A stretch of DNA of 64,000 bases, taken from positions 44,466-108,465 of the forward strand of contig CAYYTK010000013.1 in assembly GCA_964474695.1 (NCBI GenBank), read 5' to 3'. The position numbers were made by a program, and so were the translations under genes. Source of the stretch: DAOUBP01 sp964474695. Lineage in GTDB: Bacteria > Chloroflexota > Anaerolineae > CG2-30-64-16. Below the pieces are notes generated by a model. The model made no database searches. It was not told the DNA's origin and saw nothing but the letters and a program-made list of their open reading frames with translations. Of this stretch, positions 7,770 through 16,400 are shown in pieces (position 1 is the first letter of the stretch; each line of letters starts with the position of its first letter).

Positions 7770-8861
7770 TCACGCCCCCCGCACCGCCGCGGCCACCGCC
7801 TCGATCTGCTCCTCCGTCAGCTCCGCGAACATCGGCAGCGACAGCACCTCGCGTGCCGCGGCCTCCGAGTGAGGGAAGTCGCCCGCGCCGTAGCCCAGAT
7901 CGCTGTGCGCGGGCAGCAGGTGCACCGGGGTCGGGTAATGGATGCCGGTCTCGATCCCCTGCGCCTTCAGCGCGGCTTGCAGGTCGCCGCGATCAGGCGT
8001 GCGGATCGCGTAGATGTGGTAGACGTGCCGGCTGTCCGGCCGCGCCGCGGGGGTTTCGACGCCGCTGCCTGCCAGCAGCGCGTCATAGCGCGCCGCGTGC
8101 GCGCGCCGCGCCTCGGTCCACCCCTCCAGGTAGCGCAGCTTCACCCGCAGGATCGCGCCCTGGATCCCCTGCAGCCGGTAGTTGTACCCCTTCAGCACGT
8201 GCTCGTACTTGCGCGCCGCGCCCCAGTTGCGCAGCATGCGGATCGTCCGGCCGTACTCCGGGTTGTTCGTCGTCACCGCGCCCCCTTCGCCGTACGCGCC
8301 CAGGTTCTTGCCCGGGAAGAAGCTGAAACACGCCAGGTCCCCGATGCTGCCCGCGCGGCGGCCCCGGTGCTCGGCCCCGTGCGCCTGCGCCGCATCTTCG
8401 ATCACGATCAGCCCGCGGCGCCGCGCGATCTCCAGGATCGGATCCATCGCCGCGGGCTGGCCGTACAGGTGCACCGGCACGATCGCCTTCGTCCGCGGGG
8501 TGATCGCGGCCTCGAGCTGCGCCGCATCCATCGTGAACGTGGCCGGCTCGATGTCCACCAACACCGGCCGCGCGCCCGTGTAGAGGATCGTCGCCACCGT
8601 CGCCACGAACGTGAACGCCACGGTGATCACCTCATCCCCCGGCCCCACCCCCGCGGCCAGCAGCGCCAGGTGCAGCGCGCTGGTGCCCGAGCTCACCCCG
8701 ATCGCCTGTCCCGCGCCGCAATACGCGGCGAACTCCCCCTCGAACGCCGCCACCTCGCTGCCCAGCACGAACTCCGAGCTCTCCAGCACCCGGCCGATCG
8801 CCGCGTCGATCTCCGGCTTGATGCTGTGGTACTGCGCTTTCAGGTCAACAAACGGAATCAT
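7770..8861 (-). CDS. DegT/DnrJ/EryC1/StrS-family sugar aminotransferase
   Basis: This 363-residue PLP enzyme opens IPFVDLKAQYHSIKPEIDAA and contains GVSSGTSALHLALLAAGVGPGDEVI. It has EDAAQAHGAEHRG (PLP-ring aspartate) and CFSFFPGKNLGAYGEGGAV with the Schiff-base lysine. The family transfers an amino group from glutamate to a 3- or 4-keto nucleotide sugar. Its start overlaps the epimerase stop (ATGA at 8858-8861), so the two gene products may act in sequence on one sugar. The product would be an amino sugar of the surface polysaccharide. Which keto-sugar is used cannot be read from the sequence. Confidence 0.93.
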   Translation of the reverse strand: MIPFVDLKAQYHSIKPEIDAAIGRVLESSEFVLGSEVAAFEGEFAAYCGAGQAIGVSSGTSALHLALLAAGVGPGDEVITVAFTFVATVATILYTGARPVLVDIEPATFTMDAAQLEAAITPRTKAIVPVHLYGQPAAMDPILEIARRRGLIVIEDAAQAHGAEHRGRRAGSIGDLACFSFFPGKNLGAYGEGGAVTTNNPEYGRTIRMLRNWGAARKYEHVLKGYNYRLQGIQGAILRVKLRYLEGWTEARRAHAARYDALLAGSGVETPAARPDSRHVYHIYAIRTPDRGDLQAALKAQGIETGIHYPTPVHLLPAHSDLGYGAGDFPHSEAAAREVLSLPMFAELTEEQIEAVAAAVRGA

Positions 8862-9829
8862 CCTCGCCCTCCCAACCGTTCGAATTCGATCACCCGGCGC
8901 AGCGTATCGTCCAGCGTGTGCTGCGGCGCGTAACCGATCAGCCGCGCCAGCTTCTCGATGCCCGGCACGCGGCGCTGCATGTCCTCGAACCCCGGGCCGT
9001 AGGCGGCCTCGTAGGGCACCAGCTCGATCCTCGAAGCGGCGCCGGTCAGGCGGATCACCCGCTCGGCCAGCTCGCGCATCGTCACCTCTTCCGTCGCGCC
9101 GATGTTGAACACCTCGCCCACCGCCTTGGGCTCGTTGGCCAACTGCGTCACCGCGCGCGTCACGTCCGCCACATCCGCGAAACAGCGCGACTGCGTGCCG
9201 TCGCCGTACACCTGCAGCGGCTCATCCCGCAGCGCCGCGCGCACGAAGCGGGGCACCACCATCCCGTAGCGGCCGGTCTGCCGCGGCCCCACCGTGTTGA
9301 AGAAACGCATGATCACCACCGGCAGCCCGTACTGGTGATAGTAGGCCAATCCCAGGAATTCGTCCACCGCCTTCGATTCGGCGTAGGACCAGCGCGAGCG
9401 GGTCGTCGGCCCCATCAGGCGATCATCCTCCTCGCGGAACGGCACGCGCACCCCCTTGCCGTACACCTCCGAGGTCGAGGCAAGCAGCACCTTGCAGCCG
9501 TAGCGCTGCGCGGCCGCCAGCACCCCCTCCGTGCTGTTGATGTTGGTGCGGATCGTGCGCACCGGGTCCTCGACGATGAGCTGCACCCCCACCGCCGCGG
9601 CCAGGTGCACCACCACATCCGACTCGCTCGTCAGCCGGTCCAGCACCTGGCTGTTATCCACCGTCTCGCGCACGAACTGGAAGTGGGGCAGCGGCCGCAG
9701 ATGGCTGATGTTCTCCACGCGGCCGGTCGACAGATCGTCGATCGCGACGACCCGATGCCCTGCGTTCAGCAGGAGCTCACACAAGTGCGAGCCGATGAAT
9801 CCGGCCCCGCCGGTGATCAAATAACGCAT
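8858..9829 (-). CDS. NAD-dependent nucleotide-sugar epimerase/dehydratase (extended SDR)
   Basis: The 323-residue product starts RYLITGGAGFIGSHLCELLL, the GxxGxxG NAD-binding motif. It has the active-site set LLASTSEVYG and YAESKAVDE (YxxxK), and MRFFNTVGPRQTGRYGMVVP, typical of UDP-glucose 4-epimerase, UDP-glucuronate decarboxylase or dTDP-glucose dehydratase relatives. ATG 9829 is chosen because it follows a GAGGAGAG ribosome site and opens on the Rossmann strand. The gene overlaps the aminotransferase, so it probably supplies or reshapes that enzyme's substrate. The exact reaction is not decided by sequence alone. Confidence 0.9.
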   Translation of the reverse strand: MRYLITGGAGFIGSHLCELLLNAGHRVVAIDDLSTGRVENISHLRPLPHFQFVRETVDNSQVLDRLTSESDVVVHLAAAVGVQLIVEDPVRTIRTNINSTEGVLAAAQRYGCKVLLASTSEVYGKGVRVPFREEDDRLMGPTTRSRWSYAESKAVDEFLGLAYYHQYGLPVVIMRFFNTVGPRQTGRYGMVVPRFVRAALRDEPLQVYGDGTQSRCFADVADVTRAVTQLANEPKAVGEVFNIGATEEVTMRELAERVIRLTGAASRIELVPYEAAYGPGFEDMQRRVPGIEKLARLIGYAPQHTLDDTLRRVIEFERLGGRG

Positions 9830-9858
9830 CGCTCTCCTCGTTTCACAGCGCGGTACGG

Positions 9859-11727
9859 TCATCTTGTTTTCTCCTGCGCCGCCTGCATCTGTGCGACGGC
9901 CTCGTCTTCGCCCAGGGCCTGGTACCACCAGATGCGGCCCTCGAGCTGGCCGCTGCTGAGGTCAACCGTCCGCCACAGCGCGGCGGCCTCACCGGTCCGG
10001 CCGGCGAGCGCCAGCGCCTCGCCCAGGAGCTGGCGCGTGGCCCGCTGCCAGGGTGCGGCCGCGTAGGCGGCCTCCAGGTGGCCGCGGGCTGCCTCGGCCT
10101 CTCCCCGCGCCAGCTCGATCTGCCCCAGGCGCCGATTCGCCGTAACGTTGCCGGGGTCCAGGGCCAACGCCGCGCGATAGCGGGCGATGGCGGGGGCCAG
10201 ATTCACCGGCGGCGGCGCGGACGGCGCCTGCCGGCGCAGCGCGTCCTGGATCGGCGTGTCGGGCCAGTTGTACGCCGACAGCTCGGCCCGGGTCTGGCTC
10301 AACGCGGCCAGGTTTGCCTGCATCGCGGCGCGCGTGCCGGGCAGCAGCGCCAGCAGCAGCAGCACCGCGGCCGCCGCCATCCCCACCGGCCCCTGCCGCC
10401 TCCGCCATCCGCGTCCAGCCGCGTGCATCCGCGTCCCATCGATGCGCGCCAGCACGGCAAACGGCAGGAACAGCAGCAGCACCCCGCGGCTGCCGTAGAA
10501 CGCATCATCCACCAGGCCGTGCAGCACGATCACGGCCAGCGCGGCCAGCCCTGCCGCGATCCATGCACCCTCTTCTCTCTTACCTGTATCACTTGCCGAA
10601 ACACCCTGAGCGGAGGGCATCCTGAGCGGAGCACCGCAGTGCGCAGTCGAAGGAAGCCTGGAGTCGAAGGGCGCGGCGTCAACCTGGCTCAATCGAGGGC
10701 TGCGGGTCAGGTAGCGCGCGGCCGCGGCCAGCAGCCACCCCCAGGCGGCCAGGCCGAGCAGCCCTTGCTCCAGCCAGATGTTCAGGAACAGGTTGTGGCT
10801 GTGATACGTGTGCCCCACGTGCAGCAGCAGCACATAGGTCGAGAATGCCATCTGGAAGCCGGCCAGCCCGAGGCCGGTGAAGGGCGTGTCCAGCGCCAGT
10901 GTCACGCCATCGCGCAGCAAGCTGATGCGCGCCATCACCGGGTCTGCGAGGCCGGCCGCCAGCAGCAGCCACGGCAGCAGCGCCAGCGCCGCCAGGACCC
11001 CCACACCCCCCCATAGAAGCAGCCGCGTCTGCGCCGCGCCCCCCCGCGACCGCCATCGCCACCCCACCAGCCACCCCGCGCCCGCCACCCCCAGCGCCAG
11101 CCACGCGCCGCGCGACGCCGTCAACACCAGCGCCAGCAGCGCGAACGCCACCAGGGCCCAGCCCGCCCGCGTCCGGCGCACGGCTGCGATTTGCAGCGGC
11201 AGCAATCCCGCCAGCAGCCCGCCGGCCACATTCGGGTGCAGCCGGTGCCCCGGCAGATCGGGCTGCCAGGTCGCCAGCCAGGCCGTGATCGGGTCGAGCC
11301 ACGCCAGCTTGCCGGCCCAGTGGGCCCAGTCGTTGGTCAGCAGGAAATAGGCGGCCAGCACCGCGGGGAAGAGGGCCAACACGACGGAGACCGGCGCGAT
11401 CTGCCAGCGGCCGATCCGCACCTGTGCGGCCGCGCCGGCCACGCTGCCGTAAAGCGCCACGCCCCCGGCGATCGTCCACAGCTTGGCCCAGGCCGGCGCC
11501 GGCGCATAGGCCCACACGGCGCCCAACAGCGCGGCGGCGAGGAAGAGCGCCAGCGGCGCATTGAACGGCCCCCGCCGCCACACCGCGGCCTGCGGCCGGG
11601 CCAGCCAACGGCACGCGACCCCCGCCGCCACCGGCAGCAGCGGCCACGCGGCCAGCTCAGGCCGCACGTACCACAGCGCGGCGGCCAGCCCGGTGAGCAA
11701 CAGGTCAAGAATAGAGAACATGATCAA
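9859..11727 (-). CDS. O-antigen ligase/polymerase-like membrane protein with C-terminal TPRs
   Basis: The 622-residue protein has about ten hydrophobic helices in its first 460 residues. It has the Wzy_C/WaaL-type region PFTGLGLAGFQMAFSTYV followed by HTYHSHNLFLNIWLEQGLLG, where a periplasmic histidine-containing loop is expected. The C-terminal part (about 500-622) has TPR-like helices such as ARYRAALALDPGNVTANRRLGQIELARG. Such proteins join polymerised glycan to its acceptor or polymerise it. A loop near residues 350-380 is encoded by an in-frame copy of a palindromic repeat (10602-10670). The start may instead be the ATG six bases downstream. Confidence 0.82.
   Translation of the reverse strand: MIMFSILDLLLTGLAAALWYVRPELAAWPLLPVAAGVACRWLARPQAAVWRRGPFNAPLALFLAAALLGAVWAYAPAPAWAKLWTIAGGVALYGSVAGAAAQVRIGRWQIAPVSVVLALFPAVLAAYFLLTNDWAHWAGKLAWLDPITAWLATWQPDLPGHRLHPNVAGGLLAGLLPLQIAAVRRTRAGWALVAFALLALVLTASRGAWLALGVAGAGWLVGWRWRSRGGAAQTRLLLWGGVGVLAALALLPWLLLAAGLADPVMARISLLRDGVTLALDTPFTGLGLAGFQMAFSTYVLLLHVGHTYHSHNLFLNIWLEQGLLGLAAWGWLLAAAARYLTRSPRLSQVDAAPFDSRLPSTAHCGAPLRMPSAQGVSASDTGKREEGAWIAAGLAALAVIVLHGLVDDAFYGSRGVLLLFLPFAVLARIDGTRMHAAGRGWRRRQGPVGMAAAAVLLLLALLPGTRAAMQANLAALSQTRAELSAYNWPDTPIQDALRRQAPSAPPPVNLAPAIARYRAALALDPGNVTANRRLGQIELARGEAEAARGHLEAAYAAAPWQRATRQLLGEALALAGRTGEAAALWRTVDLSSGQLEGRIWWYQALGEDEAVAQMQAAQEKTR
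10602..10670. repeat. CCTGAGCGGAG/CGCAGTCGAAGG repeat, in-frame inside the ligase gene
   Basis: The stretch holds CCTGAGCGGAG twice and CAGTCGAAGG or GAGTCGAAGG twice. The same words occur near 11.75, 12.88, 14.9, 27.65 and 28.85 kb. Here it is translated as part of the loop RLPSTAHCGAPLRMPSA between two membrane helices, without breaking the frame. Confidence 0.75.
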
Positions 11728-11743
11728 GTATCGCCGGCACCCT

Positions 11744-11790
11744 CAGAGGAGCACCCTGAGCGGAGCACCGCAGTGCGCAGTCGAAGGGTG
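11744..11790. repeat. CCTGAGCGGAG/CAGTCGAAGG repeat between genes
   Basis: A second copy of the palindromic repeat, with CCTGAGCGGAGCACCGCAG and GCGCAGTCGAAGG, fills the gap between the radical SAM stop codon and the ligase start. Its inner part is almost identical to the copy inside the ligase gene 1.1 kb away. Confidence 0.75.
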
Positions 11791-11793
11791 CGG

Positions 11794-13584
11794 CTATCGC
11801 ACAAACCTCAGCATCTGCAGGCCCACATTCACCGCGCTCTTGAACCCTTCCCAGCTATTCATCCCTTTCAGGAAGGTCCACATCGGGCCGGGGCGGAAGG
11901 ACCACTCGCGGGTGGCGCGCTTCTGCCAGTATTCGAGCCGTTCCGCGGTGAGGTTCGGATAGTCGAGCACGGTGGACTCGTCCATGTCGACCTCCTCCCA
12001 GTTGGTGCCGGGGCGGAACCAGTTGTTCTTAGCGACTTCGAAAAAGAACGGCGTGCCGGGGTAGGGTGCGGCGATGTGAAACAGGCAGATATCCAGCGGC
12101 AGCGCCTTGGCGTAGGCGATCGTCTCCCGGATCGTCTCCTCGGTCTCGCCGGGCAGCCCGATGATGAAGTAGCCCCAGTTGTTGATCCCCGCCTTGTGCG
12201 CCCAGTTCAACGCCTTCAGCACCTGCTCCTTGCGATAGCCCTTGTGTGCGCGCTTGAGGATCTCCTCATTCGCGCTTTCGATGCCCCAGGAGATATACCA
12301 ACAGCCTGCCTGCGCCATGAGCTGCAGCATCTCTTCGTCGACATAATCGACGCGGCTGTTGCAGGTCCAGCGGACTTTCAGCCCCGAGTCGATGATCAGC
12401 CGGCACAGCTCGACCACCTGTTCGCGGTTCACGGTGAAGAGATCGGCGTACATATGCACGAAGTGGACGCCCAACGAGGCCAGGTATTGGAGCTCTTCCA
12501 GGATCAGCTTGGGCGAACGGACGCGCACGCTGTTCTGATAGGAGACGTGCTTGATGCAATACTTGCAGCCCGCCGGGCAGCCGCGGCTGGTGACAATGAA
12601 AGTGAACGGCCCCTTGATCATCGGCATCCGCTGCTTGTTCAACGGCAGCAGCTCGTGCCGGGGGATCGGCAGGTCGTCCAGGCTGGGGATGAACGGCCGG
12701 TCGGGGTTGATGACGATCTCCCCCTGATCGCGCCAGGCCAGCCCGCGAATGTTCGATAGTGCAGCGACCGCCAGGTCGCCGCGATAGCTCGTTGGTCGCG
12801 TGGCCGTCTCCCCCGCTCCCCTGCTCCCCTGCTCCCCTGCTCCCCCGCTCCCCGTCTCCCCCTCTCCCCCTCCCCCCCTGTCATCCTGAGCGGAGCGGAG
12901 CGGAGCCGAAGGACCTCCCCACCCCGTCTCCGCCAACATCTTCGCCACATGCGGATTGCTGGGCGTCTTGCCCTCGAACGCGTCCAGCAGCTCGCGCAAC
13001 GTCATCTCCGGCTCGCCGCGCAGGATGAAGTCCAGCGCGGGGAAGGGCCGCATCGTCTCCAGGGTGAGCGGCGTGACGTGGGTGCCGAACGCGATGGTGA
13101 CTGCCCCGAGCGACTTGGCCAGGAAGACGCCGACCATATCGTTGCGCAGCGAGGGCGCGGTGACTTGCGTCAGGTAGTATTTGGGCCGTTTCTGCTCCAG
13201 CAGCTTTTCGAATTCGGGCCAGCCCATGCGGGTCGTGATGCAGTCCACCACCTCGACCGTGTAGTCGGGCAGCAGGACTGCGGCCAGTTGGGCCAGGTCC
13301 ACCTGCGGCCAGATCATATTCTCGCGGCTGCGGCGGCCCACCCGGTGTTGGCTGCGGATCCAGATGCCGCCGTCGGGCGCCGGCGGGTTGGCCAGCACGA
13401 TGTCGACGGTGTGAACACCGCCGGCGCCCGCGGGGCGGGAGGCGGAGGTCAGCGTCTGCACCGTCGCGCCGGCATCGGGGAAGCGCGCCGCCGGCAGCGG
13501 CGGGATGCGCCGCGAGCCCAGGTTGGCGCGGACTGCGTCGCCGTCGAAGGCGGCTGGTGGCATATCGGATGTTGAATTTGTCAT
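11794..13584 (-). CDS. B12-binding radical SAM protein
   Basis: The 596-residue product has a cobalamin-binding Rossmann domain (about residues 55-215; VDIVLANPPAPDGG, then KPKYYLTQVTAPSL and EPEMTLRELLDAF). The radical SAM domain follows, with the cluster motif TSRGCPAGCKYCIKHV and the glycine-rich IGLPGETEETI. A low-complexity linker between them is encoded by the repeat at 12795-12915. ATG 13584 is chosen because longer frames run into the upstream acyltransferase gene. Family members do methylations or carbon-skeleton changes on unreactive carbons. In this locus it may modify a sugar or lipid part of the glycan, but that is inference. Confidence 0.86.
   Translation of the reverse strand: MTNSTSDMPPAAFDGDAVRANLGSRRIPPLPAARFPDAGATVQTLTSASRPAGAGGVHTVDIVLANPPAPDGGIWIRSQHRVGRRSRENMIWPQVDLAQLAAVLLPDYTVEVVDCITTRMGWPEFEKLLEQKRPKYYLTQVTAPSLRNDMVGVFLAKSLGAVTIAFGTHVTPLTLETMRPFPALDFILRGEPEMTLRELLDAFEGKTPSNPHVAKMLAETGWGGPSAPLRSAQDDRGGGGEGETGSGGAGEQGSRGAGETATRPTSYRGDLAVAALSNIRGLAWRDQGEIVINPDRPFIPSLDDLPIPRHELLPLNKQRMPMIKGPFTFIVTSRGCPAGCKYCIKHVSYQNSVRVRSPKLILEELQYLASLGVHFVHMYADLFTVNREQVVELCRLIIDSGLKVRWTCNSRVDYVDEEMLQLMAQAGCWYISWGIESANEEILKRAHKGYRKEQVLKALNWAHKAGINNWGYFIIGLPGETEETIRETIAYAKALPLDICLFHIAAPYPGTPFFFEVAKNNWFRPGTNWEEVDMDESTVLDYPNLTAERLEYWQKRATREWSFRPGPMWTFLKGMNSWEGFKSAVNVGLQMLRFVR
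12795..12915. repeat. Low-complexity CTCCCCTG tract plus palindromic repeat inside the radical SAM gene
   Basis: Repeated GCTCCCCTGCTCCCC units are followed by CATCCTGAGCGGAGCGGAG and CCGAAGGAC, a relative of the repeat seen elsewhere. The block encodes a glycine/glutamate-rich linker between the B12 and radical SAM domains and keeps the frame open. Confidence 0.75.
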
Positions 13585-13594
13585 AACGTCCTGT

Positions 13595-14410
13595 CTAGAG
13601 ATGCACCTCAGGTCGCGGCCTGGAGGTTCCGTCGATGGTCTTGAGCACGCGCGCGGGAATGCCGCCGACCACCGTGTGCGGCGGCACGTCGGCAGTGACG
13701 ACCGCGCCCGCGGCCACAACTGCGCCGCGGCCAATGGTGACGCCATCGGTGATGATCGCGCCGGCGCCGATCCAGACATCGTCCTCGACCGTGATGCCCT
13801 GGGCCGTGATGCCCTGTTCGACCATCGGCCGGGCCGGATCGTCGTAGACGTGATTCACGGCCAGGAGCTGCACGAGCGGTGCGGTGTACACCCGGTCGCC
13901 GATGGTGATGCCGCCCTGGCCGCGCAGCACGTTGAGCTCGCCGATCAAGCTGTCGCGGCCGATGCGAATGAAGGCATGGGGCAGATCGCGAAAGTTGTAA
14001 ACGTGCAGCACTGCGCCGTGCATCACGAAGCTGTTGTCGCCGATAGAGATGCCTTGGGGGCAGGCATGCAGATAGACCCCCTGGTCCAGGTAGACGCCGC
14101 GGCCCAGGCGAATCCGGTCGGCAAAGCGCAGCCGCACGTTGTTTTCGATCGCCGCGATCCCGTCCATGCGCAGGATCAGGCGGTAGAGCACGGCCCGCAG
14201 CGCGATGCCGGCGACGGTCGGCAGCCAGCCGGCCAGCGCGCAGAGGGTTTGCTCCAGCGCGTAGCGAGCGGGCGAGCTGGCCTGCCGTCTGATATAGAGG
14301 CCGAGGCTGGATTTGGGCGGTGTTGGCGTTGGCATAGGGTCGGGCAACGAAGGGTGGGGGATAAGCGCCGCCGCACCACCGGGCCTCGTTGGCTGGTGAT
14401 TGACGCGCAT
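13595..14410 (-). CDS. Hexapeptide-repeat acetyltransferase (WbbJ-like)
   Basis: This 271-residue protein has left-handed beta-helix hexads (IGRDSLIGELNVLRGQGGI, WIGAGAIITDGVTIGRGAVV) and the end motif VGGIPARVL. HVYDDPARPM contains the histidine expected in the active site of sugar O-acetyltransferases. The start at ATG 14410 lies about 70 bases after a good minus-strand promoter; a longer frame to 14518 would overlap the -35 box and is rejected, and ATG 14335 is possible. It ends 10 bp before the radical SAM gene and is the first gene of the polysaccharide operon as seen here. Confidence 0.84.
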   Translation of the reverse strand: MRVNHQPTRPGGAAALIPHPSLPDPMPTPTPPKSSLGLYIRRQASSPARYALEQTLCALAGWLPTVAGIALRAVLYRLILRMDGIAAIENNVRLRFADRIRLGRGVYLDQGVYLHACPQGISIGDNSFVMHGAVLHVYNFRDLPHAFIRIGRDSLIGELNVLRGQGGITIGDRVYTAPLVQLLAVNHVYDDPARPMVEQGITAQGITVEDDVWIGAGAIITDGVTIGRGAVVAAGAVVTADVPPHTVVGGIPARVLKTIDGTSRPRPEVHL

Positions 14411-14488
14411 ATTTCCCCCACCGGAGCAAACGCTACAACAGTAGGCGGGTGCAGGCGTCCCGGCGATAGTTTGTGCCGGGGCGACAGC

Positions 14489-14518
14489 ATGATAGCACCC
14501 GCCTTGGAATCGTGTCAA
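14489..14518 (-). promoter_or_regulatory. Promoter of the polysaccharide operon
   Basis: On the minus strand TTGACA (14513-14518) and TATCAT (14489-14494) are 18 bases apart. The acyltransferase start is 79 bases beyond the -10. The -35 is one arm of a 9-bp inverted repeat, TGTCAAATG/CATTTGACA (14513-14521 and 14532-14540), shared with the divergent promoter. Confidence 0.75.
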
Positions 14519-14534
14519 ATGCCGTCTTTTTCAT

Positions 14535-14564
14535 TTGACAGCTTTCTCCAACAGGTGCTATACT
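14535..14564 (+). promoter_or_regulatory. Promoter of the T-box leader and serS
   Basis: TTGACA (14535-14540) and TATACT (14559-14564) are 18 bases apart, and transcription would start near 14571. It stands back to back with the minus-strand promoter, and the two -35 boxes form an inverted repeat. Confidence 0.8.
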
Positions 14565-14570
14565 TTGATT

Positions 14571-14873
14571 TCTTAGATCGCATGGCATTAACGGCGATGA
14601 CGGAGACAGGCCGGCGTTTATCCGCCGCAGAGAGCTGCCGGTCGGTGCGAGGCAGCGGCGCAGGCGCCAGCATCCCCTCCCGAGCCGCGGCCCGGAACGC
14701 ACGCCACACCCATGCAGGCGTGGTGCGCCACTATGGGCCGCCGCCTCGCCCCCGTTAGCGGGCATGATGAGGCTGCGGCCAGGACGCCGCGGCGAAACAG
14801 GGTGGCACCACGAGCGCTCCTCGTCCCTGGCCGGCACGATTGTGACCGGCGCGGACGGGAGCGTCTTCTATTT
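14571..14873 (+). ncRNA. T-box riboswitch leader of serS
   Basis: The leader has the conserved T-box core CAGGGTGGCACCACGAGCG (14798-14816) that pairs with the 3' end of uncharged tRNA. It also has a conserved upstream stem element with CAGAGAG, then GGTCGGTGCGAGG. CGCTCC (14815-14820) pairs with GGGAGCG (14857-14863), followed by TCTTCTATTT, as an intrinsic terminator competing with the antiterminator. Uncharged tRNA-Ser would stabilise the antiterminator and switch on serS. I could not place the serine specifier codon with certainty. Confidence 0.88.
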
Positions 14874-14888
14874 AAGGTCACCATTCAG

Positions 14889-14938
14889 CCTTAGCGGAGC
14901 ATCCTGAGCGGAGGGCGATAGCCCGCAGTCGAAGGGTG
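14889..14938. repeat. CCTGAGCGGAG/CAGTCGAAGG repeat between T-box and serS
   Basis: This copy (CATCCTGAGCGGAGGGCGAT, then CGCAGTCGAAGGGTGCGG) lies in the serS leader after the T-box terminator. Its arms can pair imperfectly. It ends about 55 bases before the serS start codon and well before its ribosome site. Confidence 0.75.
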
Positions 14939-14992
14939 CGGAGCGACCGCCGACATGTTAAGTTCGTAAGCGCAGCTTCGGAGGAGGAGAAC

Positions 14993-16273
14993 ATGCTGGA
15001 CATCAAATTCATGCGGGAGCATCGTGACGAGGTCTTTGCGGCCATGGCCGCGCTGGGCGCGCAGGACGCGCCGGCCGCCCAGGCATTGGCGTCGGACGAG
15101 CGGCGCCGCGCGATCCTGGTGCAGGTGGAGGCGCTGCGCGCCGAGCGCAATGCCGGCTCCAAGCAAATCGGCCAACTCATGCGCGAAGGCAAGCGGGCCG
15201 AGGGAGGGGCGCTGCAGGCGCGCATGACGGCCATCGGCGATGAGATCGCGGGCCTGGATGCCGAGCTGGCACAGGTGGAGGCCGCGTTGGGCGATGCCAT
15301 GCTGCGCATCCCCAACCTGCCGCACCCCAGCGTGCCGGTGGGCAAGGATGAGACCGAGAACGTGGTGGTGCGCGTCGAGGGCCAGCAGCGGGCGTTCGAC
15401 TTCACCCCGCAGCCGCACTGGGACCTGGGCCCGGCGCTGGGCATCATCGACTTCGATCGCGGGGTCAAGATGAGCGGCACGCGCTTCTATGTGCTCAAGG
15501 GGGCGGGGGCGCGGCTGCAGCGCGCATTGATTGCGTGGATGCTGGACTTGCACATCGGGCAGCACGGCTACACCGAGGTCGCGCCGCCCTACATGGTGAA
15601 GTCGGAGATGCTGGTGGGCACGGGCCAGTTGCCGAAGTTCGATGAGAACCTGTACCACGATGTCGAGGAGGATTTCTGGTGGATCCCCACGGCTGAGGTG
15701 CCGGTGACCAACCTCTATCGCGACGAGATCCTGGATGGCGCCCAGTTGCCGATCTATCATGTGGCGTACACGCCGTGCTTCCGGCGTGAGAAGATGAGCT
15801 CGGGCCGGGATGTGCGCGGCATCAAGCGCGGGCATCAGTTCGATAAGGTCGAGATGGTGAAGTTCGTGCGGCCCGAAGGCTCGCTCGATGAGTTGATGAG
15901 CCTGGTGGACAATGCCGAGGATGTGTGCCGCGGGCTGGGCATCCCGTACCGCGTGATCCAGATGTGCACCGGCGACCTGAGCTTCACCGCGGCGGCCAAG
16001 TACGACGTCGAGATGTGGGCGCCGGGCTGCCAGGAGTGGCTGGAAGTGAGCTCGTGCAGCCTCTTCAACGATTTCCAGGCGCGGCGAGCCAACATCCGCT
16101 ACCGGCCGGAGCCGGGCGCCAGGCCGGAGTATGTGCACACGCTCAACGGCTCGGGCCTCGCGCTGCCGCGCGTGCTGATCGCGGTGATCGAGAATTACCA
16201 GCAGGCCGATGGCACGATCGTCGTGCCGGAGATGCTGCGGCCGTATATGGGTGGCATCGAGAGGATCGGGTAG
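14993..16273 (+). CDS. serS: Serine--tRNA ligase
   Basis: The 426-residue enzyme charges tRNA-Ser (and tRNA-Sec) with serine in the cytoplasm. It starts LDIKFMREHRDEV and has the long N-terminal coiled-coil arm (about residues 30-105) that grips the long variable arm of the tRNA. Class II motif 2 is YTPCFRREKMSSGRDVRG and motif 3 is LNGSGLALPRVLIAVIENYQ. ATG 14993 follows a GGAGGAG ribosome site. The T-box upstream senses uncharged tRNA-Ser, and two tRNA-Ser genes follow. Length is normal for the family. Confidence 0.98.
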   Translation: MLDIKFMREHRDEVFAAMAALGAQDAPAAQALASDERRRAILVQVEALRAERNAGSKQIGQLMREGKRAEGGALQARMTAIGDEIAGLDAELAQVEAALGDAMLRIPNLPHPSVPVGKDETENVVVRVEGQQRAFDFTPQPHWDLGPALGIIDFDRGVKMSGTRFYVLKGAGARLQRALIAWMLDLHIGQHGYTEVAPPYMVKSEMLVGTGQLPKFDENLYHDVEEDFWWIPTAEVPVTNLYRDEILDGAQLPIYHVAYTPCFRREKMSSGRDVRGIKRGHQFDKVEMVKFVRPEGSLDELMSLVDNAEDVCRGLGIPYRVIQMCTGDLSFTAAAKYDVEMWAPGCQEWLEVSSCSLFNDFQARRANIRYRPEPGARPEYVHTLNGSGLALPRVLIAVIENYQQADGTIVVPEMLRPYMGGIERIG

Positions 16274-16322
16274 CGAATCGGCGAATCGGCCCCCGCGCGC
16301 AAACCCGTTCACCCCCTCCTTT

Positions 16323-16351
16323 TTGACACAAGGCCGTCATCGTGCTATACT
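16323..16351 (+). promoter_or_regulatory. Promoter of the tRNA cluster
   Basis: TTGACA (16323-16328) and TATACT (16346-16351) are 17 bases apart, a consensus-like promoter 50 bases upstream of the first tRNA. Confidence 0.85.
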
Positions 16352-16400
16352 CGCGGGCGGTTGTGAGGCTGAGGAATTTGCCTGGAGCAGCCGCCTGCAC

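Noticed and set aside
7509..8933. 474-codon plus-strand open frame
   Set aside because: Arginine/histidine/proline-rich translation opposite the DegT aminotransferase; typical antisense shadow.
11191..12759. 522-codon plus-strand open frame
   Set aside because: It is antisense to the ligase and radical SAM genes, and its composition is low-complexity.
13585..13779. N-terminal extension of the radical SAM gene
   Set aside because: It would run through the upstream acyltransferase gene in another frame; ATG 13584 fits the junction.
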